Assembly: GCA_030041335.1 (NCBI GenBank)
Contig: JASHOB010000196.1
Span: 124,001 to 188,000 of the forward strand
Reading direction: 5' to 3'
Source: Alphaproteobacteria bacterium
GTDB lineage: Bacteria; Pseudomonadota; Alphaproteobacteria; ATCC43930; CGMCC-115725
DNA: 64,000 bases
The notes under the pieces: generated by a model
The model's input: only the letters and a program-made list of their open reading frames with translations
Told to the model about the DNA's origin: nothing
The model's database searches: none
Translations under genes and position numbers: made by a program
Shown here: piece after piece, positions 41,728 to 51,257 of the stretch
Layout: every line of letters begins with the position of its first letter
How positions within the stretch are numbered: the stretch's first letter is position 1

Positions 41728-42303
41728 ATGCGCGCGTCGGTTCTCATGATCTGCGTCGGTGTCGCGCTGCCGCTCTCGCTCTCGGGCTGCAGCGACTTCA
41801 AACAGGCATTCGGCCTGCAAAAGACCGTGCCTGACGAATTCGATGTCGTCGCCAATGCGCCGCTGGCAATTCCGCCAGACTTTAACCTGCGGCCGCCTTC
41901 CCCGGGTGCGGCGCCGACGCAGGGCGAATCGCCCACCGCTCAGGCGAAGGAGACGATTTTCCGCGCCGCAGGCGAGACGGCCTCGACCGCGGGCGGCGAC
42001 GCCAATTTGAGCCCCGGCGAAACCGATATCCTGCAGGCGGCCGGCGCCACCGGCGACCAGGGCGACATCCGCCAGGTCGTCAACCAGGAAGCGGCCGAAT
42101 CCCACCCCTTCGACAATAGTTTCGTCGATCGTTTGATGTTCTGGCGTCAGAACAAGAAGGCGCAGCAGGCACTACTCGATCCGGTGAAGGAAACCGCACG
42201 GCTCGAACAGACGAACCGCGACAGAACCATCGCGACCCAATTTTCCTCGCCGCCGACGGTTGAGCGCAAATCCGATTCCGGCTCGTTTTTTGGCCTGTTC
42301 TAG
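41728..42303 (+). CDS. DUF3035 outer-membrane-type lipoprotein
   Basis: A 191-residue lipoprotein. The signal peptide is MRASVLMICVGVALPLSLS followed by the lipobox LSGC. The mature part begins near GLQKTVPDEFDVVANAPLAIPPDFNL, the recognised start of the DUF3035 family, then a Gly/Ala/Thr-rich region and a C-terminal acidic/basic mixed region. Function unknown; the gene usually follows ileS-lspA in Alphaproteobacteria, which supports the assignment. In several relatives M16 peptidase genes come next; here an FAD oxidase follows. Confidence 0.88.
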   Translation: MRASVLMICVGVALPLSLSGCSDFKQAFGLQKTVPDEFDVVANAPLAIPPDFNLRPPSPGAAPTQGESPTAQAKETIFRAAGETASTAGGDANLSPGETDILQAAGATGDQGDIRQVVNQEAAESHPFDNSFVDRLMFWRQNKKAQQALLDPVKETARLEQTNRDRTIATQFSSPPTVERKSDSGSFFGLF

Positions 42304-42321
42304 CGCCACCTCCTTGCTCGG

Positions 42322-43425
42322 ATGAGCGAGGCGGTCGAATGTGCTGTGATCGGCGCCGGATTGGTCGGCCTCGCGGTGGCGCGGGCGCTGGCACGCGCCG
42401 GACACGAGGTTCTGATCCTCGAAAAGGAGCGGCACTTTGGCACCGAGACCTCGTCGCGCAACAGCGAGGTGATCCATGCCGGACTGCACTATCCGAACGG
42501 TAGCCTGAAGGCCCGGCTCTGCGTTGCCGGCCGGGACCTGCTTTATCGATATTGCCTCGAGCATGGCGTGCCGCATCGCCGGGTCGGCAAACTCACCGTC
42601 GCATGTGATGAGCCCGAGTTGGGAATTCTTGAGGCCATCAAGCGCAAAGCCGAAGGCAACGGCGTTACTGACCTGGCTTGGATCGAACAAGGCGAGGCCC
42701 GGGCGCTCGAGCCGGAACTGCGCTGCCTGCGCGCGTTTCTATCGCCTTCCACCGGCATCATCGACAGCCATGCGCTCATGCTCGCCTATCTCGGCGATGC
42801 CGAAGCGGCGGGCACGTCGGTTGCCTATCGGGCGCCGGTGCTCGGCGGGCGCGTCACCGACCCCGGTTTTGCGCTGGAAGTCGGCGGCGATCAGCCGACC
42901 AGCCTCACATGCCGTGTTCTGGTCAATTCGGCGGGACTTTACGCCCCGGCCACGGCCCGGCGAATCGCCGGCATTCCGCCGGCCTCGATTCCCAAGGATT
43001 ATTTCTGCCGCGGCGTTTATTTCGCCTTGTCCGGACGGGCGCCGTTCCAGAGACTGATCTACCCGGTGCCGGAGCATGCCGGACTAGGCGTCCACCTTAC
43101 CCTCGACTTGGGGGGACAAGCGAAATTCGGTCCCGACACCGAATGGATCGACAGCATCGACTATACCGTCGATCCGCGCCGCGGCGATAAATTCTACGCG
43201 GCCATTCGCAGCTATTGGCCGGGTCTCAAGGACGGCGCCTTGCAGCCCGGCTATGCCGGCATCCGTCCCAAGATCAACGGGCCAACCGAGCCGGCGGCCG
43301 ATTTTGTCGTCCAAGGCCCCGATGGCCACGGGGTTCCGGGCCTGGTCAATCTTTACGGCATCGAATCGCCGGGACTGACCGCGTCGCTGGCGATCGCCGA
43401 CCACGTGCTTACCGTCCTGGGATAG
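42322..43425 (+). CDS. lhgO: FAD-dependent oxidoreductase, L-2-hydroxyglutarate oxidase (LhgO)-like
   Basis: A 367-residue DAO-type flavoprotein. The N-terminal FAD-binding motif is [28 protein letters not shown]. LhgO/YgaF features follow: [16 protein letters not shown], a PSTGIIDSH loop and a C-terminal [27 protein letters not shown]. coli LhgO oxidises L-2-hydroxyglutarate to 2-oxoglutarate and passes electrons to the quinone pool; the substrate here is inferred. It starts 19 bases after the DUF3035 gene, and a TRAP transporter operon starts 197 bases later. Confidence 0.87.
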   Translation: MSEAVECAVIGAGLVGLAVARALARAGHEVLILEKERHFGTETSSRNSEVIHAGLHYPNGSLKARLCVAGRDLLYRYCLEHGVPHRRVGKLTVACDEPELGILEAIKRKAEGNGVTDLAWIEQGEARALEPELRCLRAFLSPSTGIIDSHALMLAYLGDAEAAGTSVAYRAPVLGGRVTDPGFALEVGGDQPTSLTCRVLVNSAGLYAPATARRIAGIPPASIPKDYFCRGVYFALSGRAPFQRLIYPVPEHAGLGVHLTLDLGGQAKFGPDTEWIDSIDYTVDPRRGDKFYAAIRSYWPGLKDGALQPGYAGIRPKINGPTEPAADFVVQGPDGHGVPGLVNLYGIESPGLTASLAIADHVLTVLG

Positions 43426-43541
43426 GGCAGTGCCTCACCGGCATCGCGCCGTGGTTGCTCCTGCCGATCCGTGATGACGCCGCCCGGTGTCTCGCCGCGA
43501 CTGACAAACCGGCGAGCGAGACCGGCCGCCGCCACGTGATA

Positions 43542-43555
43542 GTTTGGGTCCAAAC
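43542..43555. promoter_or_regulatory. Inverted repeat upstream of TRAP transporter (GTTTGG-GT-CCAAAC)
   Basis: Two perfect 6-base arms around GT lie 68-81 bases before the dctP start codon, in the 197-base region between the oxidase gene and the transporter operon. They may be an operator for a GntR- or IclR-type regulator. None is adjacent. Confidence 0.4.
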
Positions 43556-43622
43556 ATTGCGCCGCGTTCGCCGGCTCGTTAGTGTCGTTGGGTGCTGCGA
43601 GAAAAAAAGTGGGAGCAAAGCA

Positions 43623-44642
43623 ATGAAAAGACTGATTGCCGTGGCCGGCGCGATTCTTTTTGCGCTGGCGAGTGCGGGCGCGTCTGCGGCAGACGCGCCG
43701 GTAACGCTGCGGCTGTCGCACTGGGTGCCGCCGTCGCATCCTCTGCAGGCCGCTCTTGTTGCTTGGGCTAAATCCATCAATGAGGAATCTCACGGCAGCA
43801 TCACGATCACCATCTTTCCCGCCCAGCAACTCGGCAAGGCATTCGACCATTACGACATGGCACGCGACGGCATCGCCGACATTACCGATGTTAGCCCCGG
43901 TTACCAGCCGGGCCGCTTTCCGATCATTGCGCTAGGCTCGGTCCCTTTCCTGGTCGCCAATGCGAAGGGCGGCTCGGCAGCGCTGGACGAGTGGTACCGC
44001 AAATACGCACCTGTCGAGATGAAGGATGTGCATTTCTGCTCGGCGCATTTCCACGATCCCGGCACGTTCCATTCGACCAAGGCGATCGCCGTACCGACCG
44101 ATGTGCACGGTCTTAAGGTTCGCGTCGCCACCGATACTATCGGTCGCCTCGTGGTTTCCTTGGGCGGCACCACCGTCAACGCTGCCGCGCCCGAGGCCCG
44201 CGACGTGATTGCGCGCGGCGTCGCCGACGCGATCACTTTCCCCTGGGGCTCGCTCTTCCTGTTCGGCATCGACAAGGTGGTGAAATACCATCTCGACATG
44301 CCGCTCTACGTCACGCCGTTCGTCGATGTCATCAACAAGGCGAAGTACGAATCGCTGTCGCCTGCGCAGAAGAAGGTGATCGACGACCATTGTACCCCCG
44401 AATGGGCCGAACGAATCGCTTCGCCGTGGGCCGATTTTGAAGCGGCCGGGCGCACAAAGATGAAGGCGGAGCCGGGTCACGTGTTCATCGAACCGACTTC
44501 GGCGCAGGTCGCGGAGTGGCGCAAGGCGGCGGCACCGCTGACGGCGGCCTGGGCGGCGGACGTTCGCAAAGTCGGCGGCAATCCGGACGAAATCTTTGCC
44601 GAGTTCGAAGCCGCGCTGAAAAGACACGGCGCCGCCTATTGA
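43623..44642 (+). CDS. dctP: TRAP transporter substrate-binding protein, DctP type
   Basis: A 339-residue periplasmic binding protein. It has a signal peptide (LIAVAGAILFALASAGASA) and family landmarks TLRLSHWVPPSHPLQAALVAWAKSI, SVPFLVANAKG, HSTKAIAVPTDVHGLKVRVATDT and AAAPEARDVIARGVADAITFPWG. The conserved arginine that binds the ligand carboxylate is in KVRVATD. The ligand is probably an organic acid; neighbourhood to an LhgO-like oxidase hints at a hydroxy- or dicarboxylate, but that is inference. The ATG begins a complete signal; the longer frame open from 43215 lies outside. Confidence 0.9.
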   Translation: MKRLIAVAGAILFALASAGASAADAPVTLRLSHWVPPSHPLQAALVAWAKSINEESHGSITITIFPAQQLGKAFDHYDMARDGIADITDVSPGYQPGRFPIIALGSVPFLVANAKGGSAALDEWYRKYAPVEMKDVHFCSAHFHDPGTFHSTKAIAVPTDVHGLKVRVATDTIGRLVVSLGGTTVNAAAPEARDVIARGVADAITFPWGSLFLFGIDKVVKYHLDMPLYVTPFVDVINKAKYESLSPAQKKVIDDHCTPEWAERIASPWADFEAAGRTKMKAEPGHVFIEPTSAQVAEWRKAAAPLTAAWAADVRKVGGNPDEIFAEFEAALKRHGAAY

Positions 44643-45169
44643 GCGAGGTCGGTTCGGGTTATTCGCGACGACGCGGCGACCGCTTCATTCAAACGATCGA
44701 GTGGCTTGCCGCGGTCTTCGTCGCCATCGTGACCGTCGACACGTTCGTGTCGGTGCTGCTGCGCTACTTCTTCGCCTGGCAGATTCCGGACAGTTTCGAC
44801 GTCGGCCGCATGCTGTTGGGCATTCTGATTTTCTGGGGCATTGCTGCAACCTCATTCCGCGGCACCCACATCACCGTCGACTTGGTTTGGTCGATCGTCG
44901 GGCCGCGGTGGAAGCGCTACATCGACGTGTTTGCCACCCTGGTGTTGTTGTTCGTCATTACCGTACACACCCTCACTCTGGTCGATAAGGTACGCACCAC
45001 TTACAGCGACAATGTCGAGACCTTCGACCTCCACATGCCGGTCTGGCCGTTCTTTCTCGTCGCCTGGCTCGGCGATGTCTCTGCGGTGCTGGTGATCGCG
45101 CTCAGAACCTATCGCTTGATTTTCCATCCTGAGATGCTCGCGCCGTCGCGGCCGCAGCCGGTGGAATAA
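44639..45169 (+). CDS. dctQ: TRAP transporter small permease, DctQ type
   Basis: A 176-residue protein with four predicted helices, the normal DctQ size. The first helix region is IEWLAAVFVAIVTVDTFVSVLLRYFF, followed by QIPDSFDVGRMLLGILIFWGIAAT, the conserved core of the family. The start is a TTG overlapping the dctP stop (TTGA). The frame is open upstream within dctP, but that part is not similar. The stop overlaps the DctM start by one base (TAATG). It supports the large permease subunit. Confidence 0.86.
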   Translation: MSEVGSGYSRRRGDRFIQTIEWLAAVFVAIVTVDTFVSVLLRYFFAWQIPDSFDVGRMLLGILIFWGIAATSFRGTHITVDLVWSIVGPRWKRYIDVFATLVLLFVITVHTLTLVDKVRTTYSDNVETFDLHMPVWPFFLVAWLGDVSAVLVIALRTYRLIFHPEMLAPSRPQPVE

Positions 45170-46470
45170 TGAGCCCCGACATGGTCGCCATTGCGGGCTT
45201 CGTCGCCCTGTTCGCGATGATGTTGCTGCGGGTGCCGGTCGGCATGGCGATGGGCTTGGTCGGCGTCACCGGTTTTGGCTATCTGGTCGGCACCGAGCCG
45301 GCATTGAAGATGATTGGCCAGACGTCGATGCGGACGGTGACGGACTATACCTTCGGCATCATCCCGATGTTCCTGCTGATGGGCCAATTCGCGTCACGCT
45401 CGGGCATGAGCCGCGAGTTGTTTCGCTCGGCCAATTCGTTCGTCGGTCACCGCCGTGGCGGCCTGGGTCTTGCGACGATCGCGGCCTGCGGCGGTTTTGC
45501 CGCAATTTCGGGCTCCTCGGTCGCGACCGCCGCGACCTTCTCGACCATCGCCTTTCCTGAAATGCGGCGTTACGGCTACCCCCAGTCCTTTTCGACCGGT
45601 GTGATCGCGGCGGGCGGCACGCTCGGCGCAATCCTGCCGCCCTCGACAGTGCTCACGGTCTACGCCCTCATCACCGAACAGGATGTCGGCAAGCTCTTCA
45701 TCGCCGGCATCATCCCCGGCATTCTTGCCGCCCTCATGTATATGCTGACGATCTCGATCATCGGCAGAGTTGTGCCAAACTATTTGCCGCGGGGTCCGCG
45801 TAGCTCCTGGCGCCAGCGCGCCCTGGCGCTCAAGGACGTGTGGGCCTCTCTCTTACTGTTCGTGTTTGTCATCGGCGGGTTGTACGGCGGCCTCTTTATT
45901 CCGACGGAGGCGGCGGCGATGGGGGCAGGCGGCGCCTTCATCATCGGCATCGCGCGGCGACGCCTCGACCGCGAGGCCGTCCTGCAGGCGCTCCTCGGTG
46001 CCACGCGCACCGCCGCTGCGGTGTTCACGGTGCTCATCGGCGCCATCCTGTTCGGCTATTTCCTCACCGTGACCGAGACGCCACAGAACGTCACCCAGTT
46101 CCTGGTCGGGCTCGGTCTCGGCCGTTACGGCGTGTTGGCGCTGATCATGGTAATGTATCTGATGCTGGGTTGCCTGATGGACGCGCTCGGCATGATCATC
46201 CTCACGATTCCGATCATCTTTCCGGTGGTGACGACACTGGGGTTCGATCCGATCTGGTTCGGCATTATCATTGTGATGACCGTCGAACTGGGCCTCATCC
46301 ATCCGCCGGTCGGCATGAATGTGTTTGTCATCAAGAGCGTCATCGAAGACGTCAAGATTTCGACGATTTTCAAAGGCGTCCTGCCCTTCGTCGCGACTGA
46401 CATTGTGCGGCTGATCATTTTGATCAGCTTCCCGATTCTGGCGACGTACCTGCCGAGCCATATGCGCTGA
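45169..46470 (+). CDS. dctM: TRAP transporter large permease, DctM type
   Basis: A 433-residue membrane protein with about 12 helices. Family motifs are IIPMFLLMGQFASRSGMSRELF, GGFAAISGSSVATAATFSTIAFPEM, GVIAAGGTLGAILPPST, and LTIPIIFPVVTTLGFDPIWFGIIIVM, which occur in the ion-coupled transport subunit of TRAP systems. It is the last gene of the dctPQM operon. The start shares its first base with the dctQ stop. Confidence 0.93.
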   Translation: MSPDMVAIAGFVALFAMMLLRVPVGMAMGLVGVTGFGYLVGTEPALKMIGQTSMRTVTDYTFGIIPMFLLMGQFASRSGMSRELFRSANSFVGHRRGGLGLATIAACGGFAAISGSSVATAATFSTIAFPEMRRYGYPQSFSTGVIAAGGTLGAILPPSTVLTVYALITEQDVGKLFIAGIIPGILAALMYMLTISIIGRVVPNYLPRGPRSSWRQRALALKDVWASLLLFVFVIGGLYGGLFIPTEAAAMGAGGAFIIGIARRRLDREAVLQALLGATRTAAAVFTVLIGAILFGYFLTVTETPQNVTQFLVGLGLGRYGVLALIMVMYLMLGCLMDALGMIILTIPIIFPVVTTLGFDPIWFGIIIVMTVELGLIHPPVGMNVFVIKSVIEDVKISTIFKGVLPFVATDIVRLIILISFPILATYLPSHMR

Positions 46471-46600
46471 GCAGCGAGAAAGCGATGAGCCTGTGCTCAT
46501 TTCGAAACGGGTCGGTGACCGGCGGCGGCGCTGACCGGATCGTCGCCACCATGGCAACGCTCCGGGGCGACGCCGCGGTCGGCGGCTATCGCGCGCGCCA

Positions 46601-47407
46601 ATGATCAACTTCATCTATCTGAACTATGGCCCCAACGCGAATCTGCGACGGCAGCTCAAATACAGCTTCCTCACGCTTCGTCGTTTTATTGAACCCGGCG
46701 AACACCGGGTCGCGATCTACACCGATACCCCGGACCTCTTTGCGGCATGGCCGGTCGCCGCCGTTTCCATCGCGGGCAAGGTCAGGGAATATTCGCGGAA
46801 TGGTCGGTTCGGTCACCGCATCAAACTGGTCGTCTTGCACGACGCATTGACGCGGTTCGGCGATGCGGTCCTGCTCGACAGCGACTCGGTCGTTCTGGCG
46901 GGCTTCCCGGCCAGCGCCGCCGACAGGCTCCGCCGCGGCGGGCTGATGAACCGTTTCGAAATGCGCAACCCCGCACCCGAGTTAGCGGGATTCGAGGCAG
47001 ACTTGCCTCACGCCGGGCGCTACCGCTACGACGTCGCCAGGAGCCACATGTATAACAGCGGGTTGATTGGCGCCCGGACGGAACACGTGCCGGTCCTGAA
47101 GGACGCGATCGAGCTTACCGATGGCTTTCTTGACGGGGCGGCCGCGCCAGCGACGGTCCATCGCCTCGAACAAATTGCCGTGTCCGAGGCGTTCCGCATC
47201 CACGGCGTCGCCATCGCGGAGATCCACGACACTTTCCTGCACTACTGGAAGCGCAGTTGGAAAAACTATGCCGATTGGCGCCTCCCCGGGCTGCTGTCGC
47301 CGGATTGGAATGATCTGACCACGCCGGCGGCCGAACTTACCTTCACGGTGGTCAATATCCGCCTATTGTCGCTGTGGCGCTCATTGCAAAAACGCCTGCC
47401 GTCGTGA
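46601..47407 (+). CDS. Putative glycosyltransferase-like protein (GT-A fold)
   Basis: A 268-residue cytosolic protein beginning INFIYLNYGPNANLRRQLKYS. It has a beta-strand pattern (HRVAIYTDTPDLF) and a DxD-like motif in AVLLDSDSVVLAGF, the sugar-nucleotide/metal site of many GT-A glycosyltransferases. HSHMYNSGLIGAR-like and WKRSWKNYADWRLPGL segments follow. No close named family is recognisable, so glycosyltransferase is a fold-level suggestion. No polysaccharide genes adjoin it. Confidence 0.6.
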   Translation: MINFIYLNYGPNANLRRQLKYSFLTLRRFIEPGEHRVAIYTDTPDLFAAWPVAAVSIAGKVREYSRNGRFGHRIKLVVLHDALTRFGDAVLLDSDSVVLAGFPASAADRLRRGGLMNRFEMRNPAPELAGFEADLPHAGRYRYDVARSHMYNSGLIGARTEHVPVLKDAIELTDGFLDGAAAPATVHRLEQIAVSEAFRIHGVAIAEIHDTFLHYWKRSWKNYADWRLPGLLSPDWNDLTTPAAELTFTVVNIRLLSLWRSLQKRLPS

Positions 47408-47485
47408 AAAAGAAGCTCTGGACGGCAGCAGAGCAAGACCCTATCTCCTGCACCTAATCCCTGTCATTCGTTTCGGAGTTGGGCC

Positions 47486-49168
47486 GTGGCGCCTTACCAG
47501 TACATTTACGTGATGAAGGGCCTCGCCAAGACTTATCCGGGCGGACGCGAGGTGCTGAAGGATATCTGGCTGTCGTTTCTGCCGGGTGCCAAGATCGGGG
47601 TGCTCGGCCCGAACGGCGCCGGCAAATCGACCCTGCTGCGCGTCATGGCCGGCATCGACAAGGATTTCAACGGCGAGGCCTGGGCGGCTGACGCCGCCAC
47701 TGTCGGCTACCTGTCGCAGGAGCCGGAACTTGATGCGACAAAGGACGTTGCCGGCAATGTCCGCGAAGGATTGGCAGGGATTACCCAGTTGTTGCAACGC
47801 TTCGAGGCGGTGAGCGCGCGTTTTGCCGATGAATTGTCGGATGACGCGATGAACGCGCTGATCGAGGAACAGGGCGAACTGCAGGAAAAAATCGACGCGG
47901 TGAACGGCTGGGATCTGGAGCGCACAATCGAGATAGCGATGGATGCGCTACGCTGCCCCCCCGGTGACGCCGACGTCGCCAAACTGTCGGGCGGCGAACG
48001 TCGCCGTGTCGCCTTGTGCCGACTGCTCCTGCAAAAACCCGATCTATTGCTGCTTGACGAGCCGACCAATCACCTCGACGCGGAGTCGGTGGCGTGGCTG
48101 CAGCGTTTCCTCGCCGAATATCCGGGCACCGTCGTCACGGTCACGCACGACCGCTATTTCCTCGACCAGGTAGCGGGCTGGATTTTGGAGCTCGATCGCG
48201 GCCGAGGCATCCCCTATGAGGGCAACTATTCCGGATGGCTCGAACAGAAACGGAAACGGCTCGAGCAAGAGGGCAAGACCGAAGCCGCGCGGCAACGCAC
48301 GTTGGAGCGTGAATTGGAATGGGTGCGCGAAAGCCCGCGAGCGCGCCAAGCCAAGAGCAAGGCGCGCCTCTCGGCCTATGATAGCCTCGTCGCCGCCAGC
48401 AGGGAGAAGGCGCCCGAGACGGCCCAGATCGTGCTGCCCCCCGGTCCGCGGCTCGGCGATCTCGTCATCGAGGCCGAACATTTTGCCAAGGGCTACGGCG
48501 ATCGACTGTTGATCGAAGATCTGAGCTTCCGTCTGCCGCCCGGCGGCATTGTCGGCATCATTGGGCCCAACGGCGCCGGCAAAACGACGCTGTTGCGCAT
48601 GATCACCGGACAGGAAAAGCCGGACAAAGGCAGCTTCCGCGTCGGCGAGACGGTGAAGCTCGGCTATGTCGACCAGTCGCGCGACGCGCTCGCGCCCGAC
48701 AGGTCGGTGTGGGAGGAGATTGCCGACGGTCAGGACGAAATCGATCTCGGCCGTCGCAAAATGCCGAGCCGGGCCTATTGCTCGCTCTTCAATTTCCGCG
48801 GCGCCGACCAGCAAAAGAAAGTAGGCCAGCTCTCGGGGGGCGAGCGCAACCGCATCCATCTCGCCAAAATGCTAAAATCGGGCGCCAACGTCATTCTATT
48901 GGACGAGCCGACCAACGATTTGGATGTCGACACGCTCCGCGCACTTGAAGAAGCGCTGCTGGATTTTCCTGGTTGCGCGGTTGTGGTGACGCACGACCGC
49001 TGGTTTCTCGATCGCATCGCCACCCATATTCTTGCCTTCGAGGGCGATAGCAAGGTTGAATGGTTTGAGGGCAATTACGCGGATTACGAGGCCGACCGCA
49101 AACGCCGTCTCGGCGCCGACGCCGACCAGCCTCACCGCATCAAATACAAGCCGCTGATCAGAGCTTAG
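47486..49168 (+). CDS. ettA: ABC-F protein EttA, energy-dependent translational throttle
   Basis: A 560-residue tandem ATPase without membrane segments. The start [20 protein letters not shown] is the standard EttA N-terminus, so the GTG at 47486 is correct. Both domains have Walker A ([18 protein letters not shown]), signatures ([24 protein letters not shown]) and Walker B ([24 protein letters not shown]). The linker contains the P-site-tRNA-contacting arm ([20 protein letters not shown]). EttA gates the 70S initiation complex according to ADP/ATP ratio. The convergent mlaC gene ends 15 bases away. Confidence 0.95.
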   Translation: MAPYQYIYVMKGLAKTYPGGREVLKDIWLSFLPGAKIGVLGPNGAGKSTLLRVMAGIDKDFNGEAWAADAATVGYLSQEPELDATKDVAGNVREGLAGITQLLQRFEAVSARFADELSDDAMNALIEEQGELQEKIDAVNGWDLERTIEIAMDALRCPPGDADVAKLSGGERRRVALCRLLLQKPDLLLLDEPTNHLDAESVAWLQRFLAEYPGTVVTVTHDRYFLDQVAGWILELDRGRGIPYEGNYSGWLEQKRKRLEQEGKTEAARQRTLERELEWVRESPRARQAKSKARLSAYDSLVAASREKAPETAQIVLPPGPRLGDLVIEAEHFAKGYGDRLLIEDLSFRLPPGGIVGIIGPNGAGKTTLLRMITGQEKPDKGSFRVGETVKLGYVDQSRDALAPDRSVWEEIADGQDEIDLGRRKMPSRAYCSLFNFRGADQQKKVGQLSGGERNRIHLAKMLKSGANVILLDEPTNDLDVDTLRALEEALLDFPGCAVVVTHDRWFLDRIATHILAFEGDSKVEWFEGNYADYEADRKRRLGADADQPHRIKYKPLIRA

Positions 49169-49183
49169 GCAAGTCCTGCTGAC

Positions 49184-49822
49184 CTAGGATTTCCCGCCGA
49201 CCTCGCCGGTCTGCAGCTTTTGTTGAATCGCCTGGATCAGCCCGGAAAGGGTGCCGCCATTGCGCTGAATGACCGACGTGAATTCCTCGCGCTGTGCCAG
49301 CATCATGCTGATCCCTTCGACATCGACATCGACGATTTTGTAATCATTGCCGTTCCGGTGGACTCGCCAGGCAACGCGAATCGGCGGGTCGCCGCTCGGA
49401 TGAACGATTTCGCTGTTGACCACGGTGATGTCGGTGCCTTCGGGCCGGGCGTTGGTCACCTTGACGGTCTCGCCACGATATTGCGCGAACTGGGCGGCAT
49501 AGGATTTGATGATGAATTCGCGATAGATCTCGACGAAGCGCTGGCGATCCTGATCGCTGGCGGAACCCCAATACCGCCCGAGTACGAATCGGGCAATTCG
49601 GGGAACGTCAAAATTGTCGCGCAGCAAATGGCTGAAATCCTGCTCCCGTCTCGCTTCATCGGTCGTGGTCTCGGCGAGGGTCTGCAGTGCCTTGTTGACC
49701 AGCTTGGTGATGAATTGCCGGGCATCGGGTGCGGTGTCGGCGCGCACAGCAACGGCTGGCATCAGCATTACCAGAGCGAACAGCGGGACGAGTGCGCCAC
49801 GGCGCGAAAGGAACGCTCTCAC
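49184..49822 (-). CDS. mlaC: MlaC/Ttg2D-family phospholipid-binding periplasmic protein
   Basis: A 212-residue protein with a signal peptide (LVPLFALVMLMPAVAVRADTA) and an MlaC (Tol_Tol_Ttg2) domain. Family features include LVNKALQTLAETTTDEAR, FDVPRIARFVLGRYWGSASDQDR, FREFIIKSYAAQFAQY-like helix and IRVAWRVHRNGNDYKIVDVDVEGISM. It shuttles phospholipids between the outer and inner membranes with the MlaFEDB complex, which is not nearby. GTG 49822 is chosen over GTG 49831 because AGGGGAG is at proper spacing from the former. Confidence 0.9.
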   Translation of the reverse strand: MRAFLSRRGALVPLFALVMLMPAVAVRADTAPDARQFITKLVNKALQTLAETTTDEARREQDFSHLLRDNFDVPRIARFVLGRYWGSASDQDRQRFVEIYREFIIKSYAAQFAQYRGETVKVTNARPEGTDITVVNSEIVHPSGDPPIRVAWRVHRNGNDYKIVDVDVEGISMMLAQREEFTSVIQRNGGTLSGLIQAIQQKLQTGEVGGKS

Positions 49823-49839
49823 AGTGATCACTCCCCTCA

Positions 49840-49873
49840 GGTTCTTGCCCCCATATCCGGTTCTTGGCCCATA
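49840..49873. repeat. Tandem direct repeat in divergent promoter region
   Basis: Two copies of GGTTCTTGSCCCATA-like sequence (49840-49855 and 49859-49873, one extra C in the first) occur 19 bases apart, between the divergent mlaC and small lipoprotein genes. Spacing near two helical turns suggests binding sites for a regulator. The function is unknown. Confidence 0.4.
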
Positions 49874-50008
49874 CTAGGCGCTATCATCCGCGCTTCGCTA
49901 CCATGGGAGTGATGAAAAGGCTAGTCCCGCACGATTTTTGTCGATTTACGTTGCTGGACACGCTCTGGGTGCGATGCTATCCGAAGCGACGGGGAAAGGC
50001 GCGAACCA

Positions 50009-50305
50009 ATGAGAATCTGGGTGGCAATCCTGATACTGGCGGGCCTGTCGGCCTGCGGCACGATCGGCGACGATACGCGCTACCGCTTCGGCGTTTCGGC
50101 AGACCGCCCTCCGTCCGGAAACATGCCCACGGACGCGACGCTCGCCTGGAAAGCGAATCAGATTTGCACCCAAGGCTACCAGGTGTTGCACCAGGATACC
50201 ATGAACGCCGAAGGTGGCCTCCATATCATCGACAACCACTTGCAGTGCCGTCCCTATTCGCTGTCACTCGATCCGACCACCTATTCGCTTTCGGCGATGT
50301 TCTAG
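50009..50305 (+). CDS. Small lipoprotein of unknown function
   Basis: A 98-residue predicted lipoprotein. The signal peptide MRIWVAILILAGLSAC has a good lipobox (LSAC) and leads to GTIGDDTRYRFG. The mature part has two further cysteines (ICTQGYQV, LQCRPYS) that could form a disulfide in the periplasm. I do not recognise the family. ATG start; the stop is two bases before the fabD start (GTG), so it may be cotranscribed with the fatty-acid genes. Confidence 0.78.
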   Translation: MRIWVAILILAGLSACGTIGDDTRYRFGVSADRPPSGNMPTDATLAWKANQICTQGYQVLHQDTMNAEGGLHIIDNHLQCRPYSLSLDPTTYSLSAMF

Positions 50306-50306
50306 A

Positions 50307-51248
50307 GTGACGCGCGCTTTTGTCTTTCCCGGACAGGGGTCACAAAAGGTGGGCATGGGGCGTGAGCTGGCGGCGGCTTTCCCGGCGGCGCGCGAGGTGT
50401 TCGCGGAAGTCGACGAGGCGCTGTCGCAGAAACTGTCTCAACTCATGTTTGAAGGACCCGAGGACGAGCTTGTGCTCACCGCCAATGCGCAGCCGGCTCT
50501 GATGGCCGTGAGCCTCGCGGTGTTGCGCGTGCTGGAGCGCGACGCCGGCGTCAACCTCGAGGATTACGTGGCCTTTGTCGCCGGCCATTCGCTCGGCGAA
50601 TATTCCGCCCTTGCCGCGGCGCGCGCCTTTGATGTCGCGGTGGCGGCACGGCTGCTCAAACAGCGGGGCAGCGCGATGCAGCGGGCGGTACCGGTTGGCA
50701 TGGGTGCCATGGCGGCACTTCTCGGTCTCGATCTTCAAGCGGTGCGCGAAGTGGCAGCGGCCGCGGCCCAGGGTGAAGTGTGCGACGCCGCCAACGACAA
50801 CGCCCCGGGCCAAGTCGTGATCAGCGGCCATCGCACGGCCGTTGAGCGCGCCTTGCCGCAGGCAGCGGCACGGGGCGCCCAGCGCGCGATCATGCTGGCC
50901 GTCAGCGCCCCCTTTCACTGCGCCCTGATGGCGCCGGCGGCGGCGGAAATGGCCGATGCGCTGGCGGCGATTGACATTGCGCCCCCGGTGGTTCCCTTGG
51001 TGGCCAATGTCACCGCGATGCCGGTCAGCGATCCCGCTACGATTCGCCGCTTGCTGGTCGAGCAGGTCACGTCATTGGTGCGCTGGCGGGAATGCGTGCT
51101 CGCGATGCGGCAGGGCGGCGTCACCGAATTGGTCGAGATCGGCGCCGGCAAGGTGCTATCCGGCCTCGCCAAGCGTATTGATCGCACGCTTATAATTTCG
51201 GCGCTCGGTACCCCCGCCGATATCGACGTCCTGGCAAAATCCCTCTAG
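50307..51248 (+). CDS. fabD: Malonyl-CoA:ACP transacylase
   Basis: A 313-residue enzyme that loads malonyl groups onto acyl carrier protein, the extender for fatty acid synthesis. Landmarks are FVFPGQGSQKVGMG, the nucleophile motif AGHSLGEYSALAA, a QRG segment near residue 120 and the catalytic-histidine motif VSAPFHCALM. The GTG start, one base after the lipoprotein stop, gives the normal family N-terminus (TRAFVFPGQ). It leads the fabD-fabG-acpP-fabF cluster. Confidence 0.95.
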   Translation: MTRAFVFPGQGSQKVGMGRELAAAFPAAREVFAEVDEALSQKLSQLMFEGPEDELVLTANAQPALMAVSLAVLRVLERDAGVNLEDYVAFVAGHSLGEYSALAAARAFDVAVAARLLKQRGSAMQRAVPVGMGAMAALLGLDLQAVREVAAAAAQGEVCDAANDNAPGQVVISGHRTAVERALPQAAARGAQRAIMLAVSAPFHCALMAPAAAEMADALAAIDIAPPVVPLVANVTAMPVSDPATIRRLLVEQVTSLVRWRECVLAMRQGGVTELVEIGAGKVLSGLAKRIDRTLIISALGTPADIDVLAKSL

Positions 51249-51257
51249 AACCGTCTG

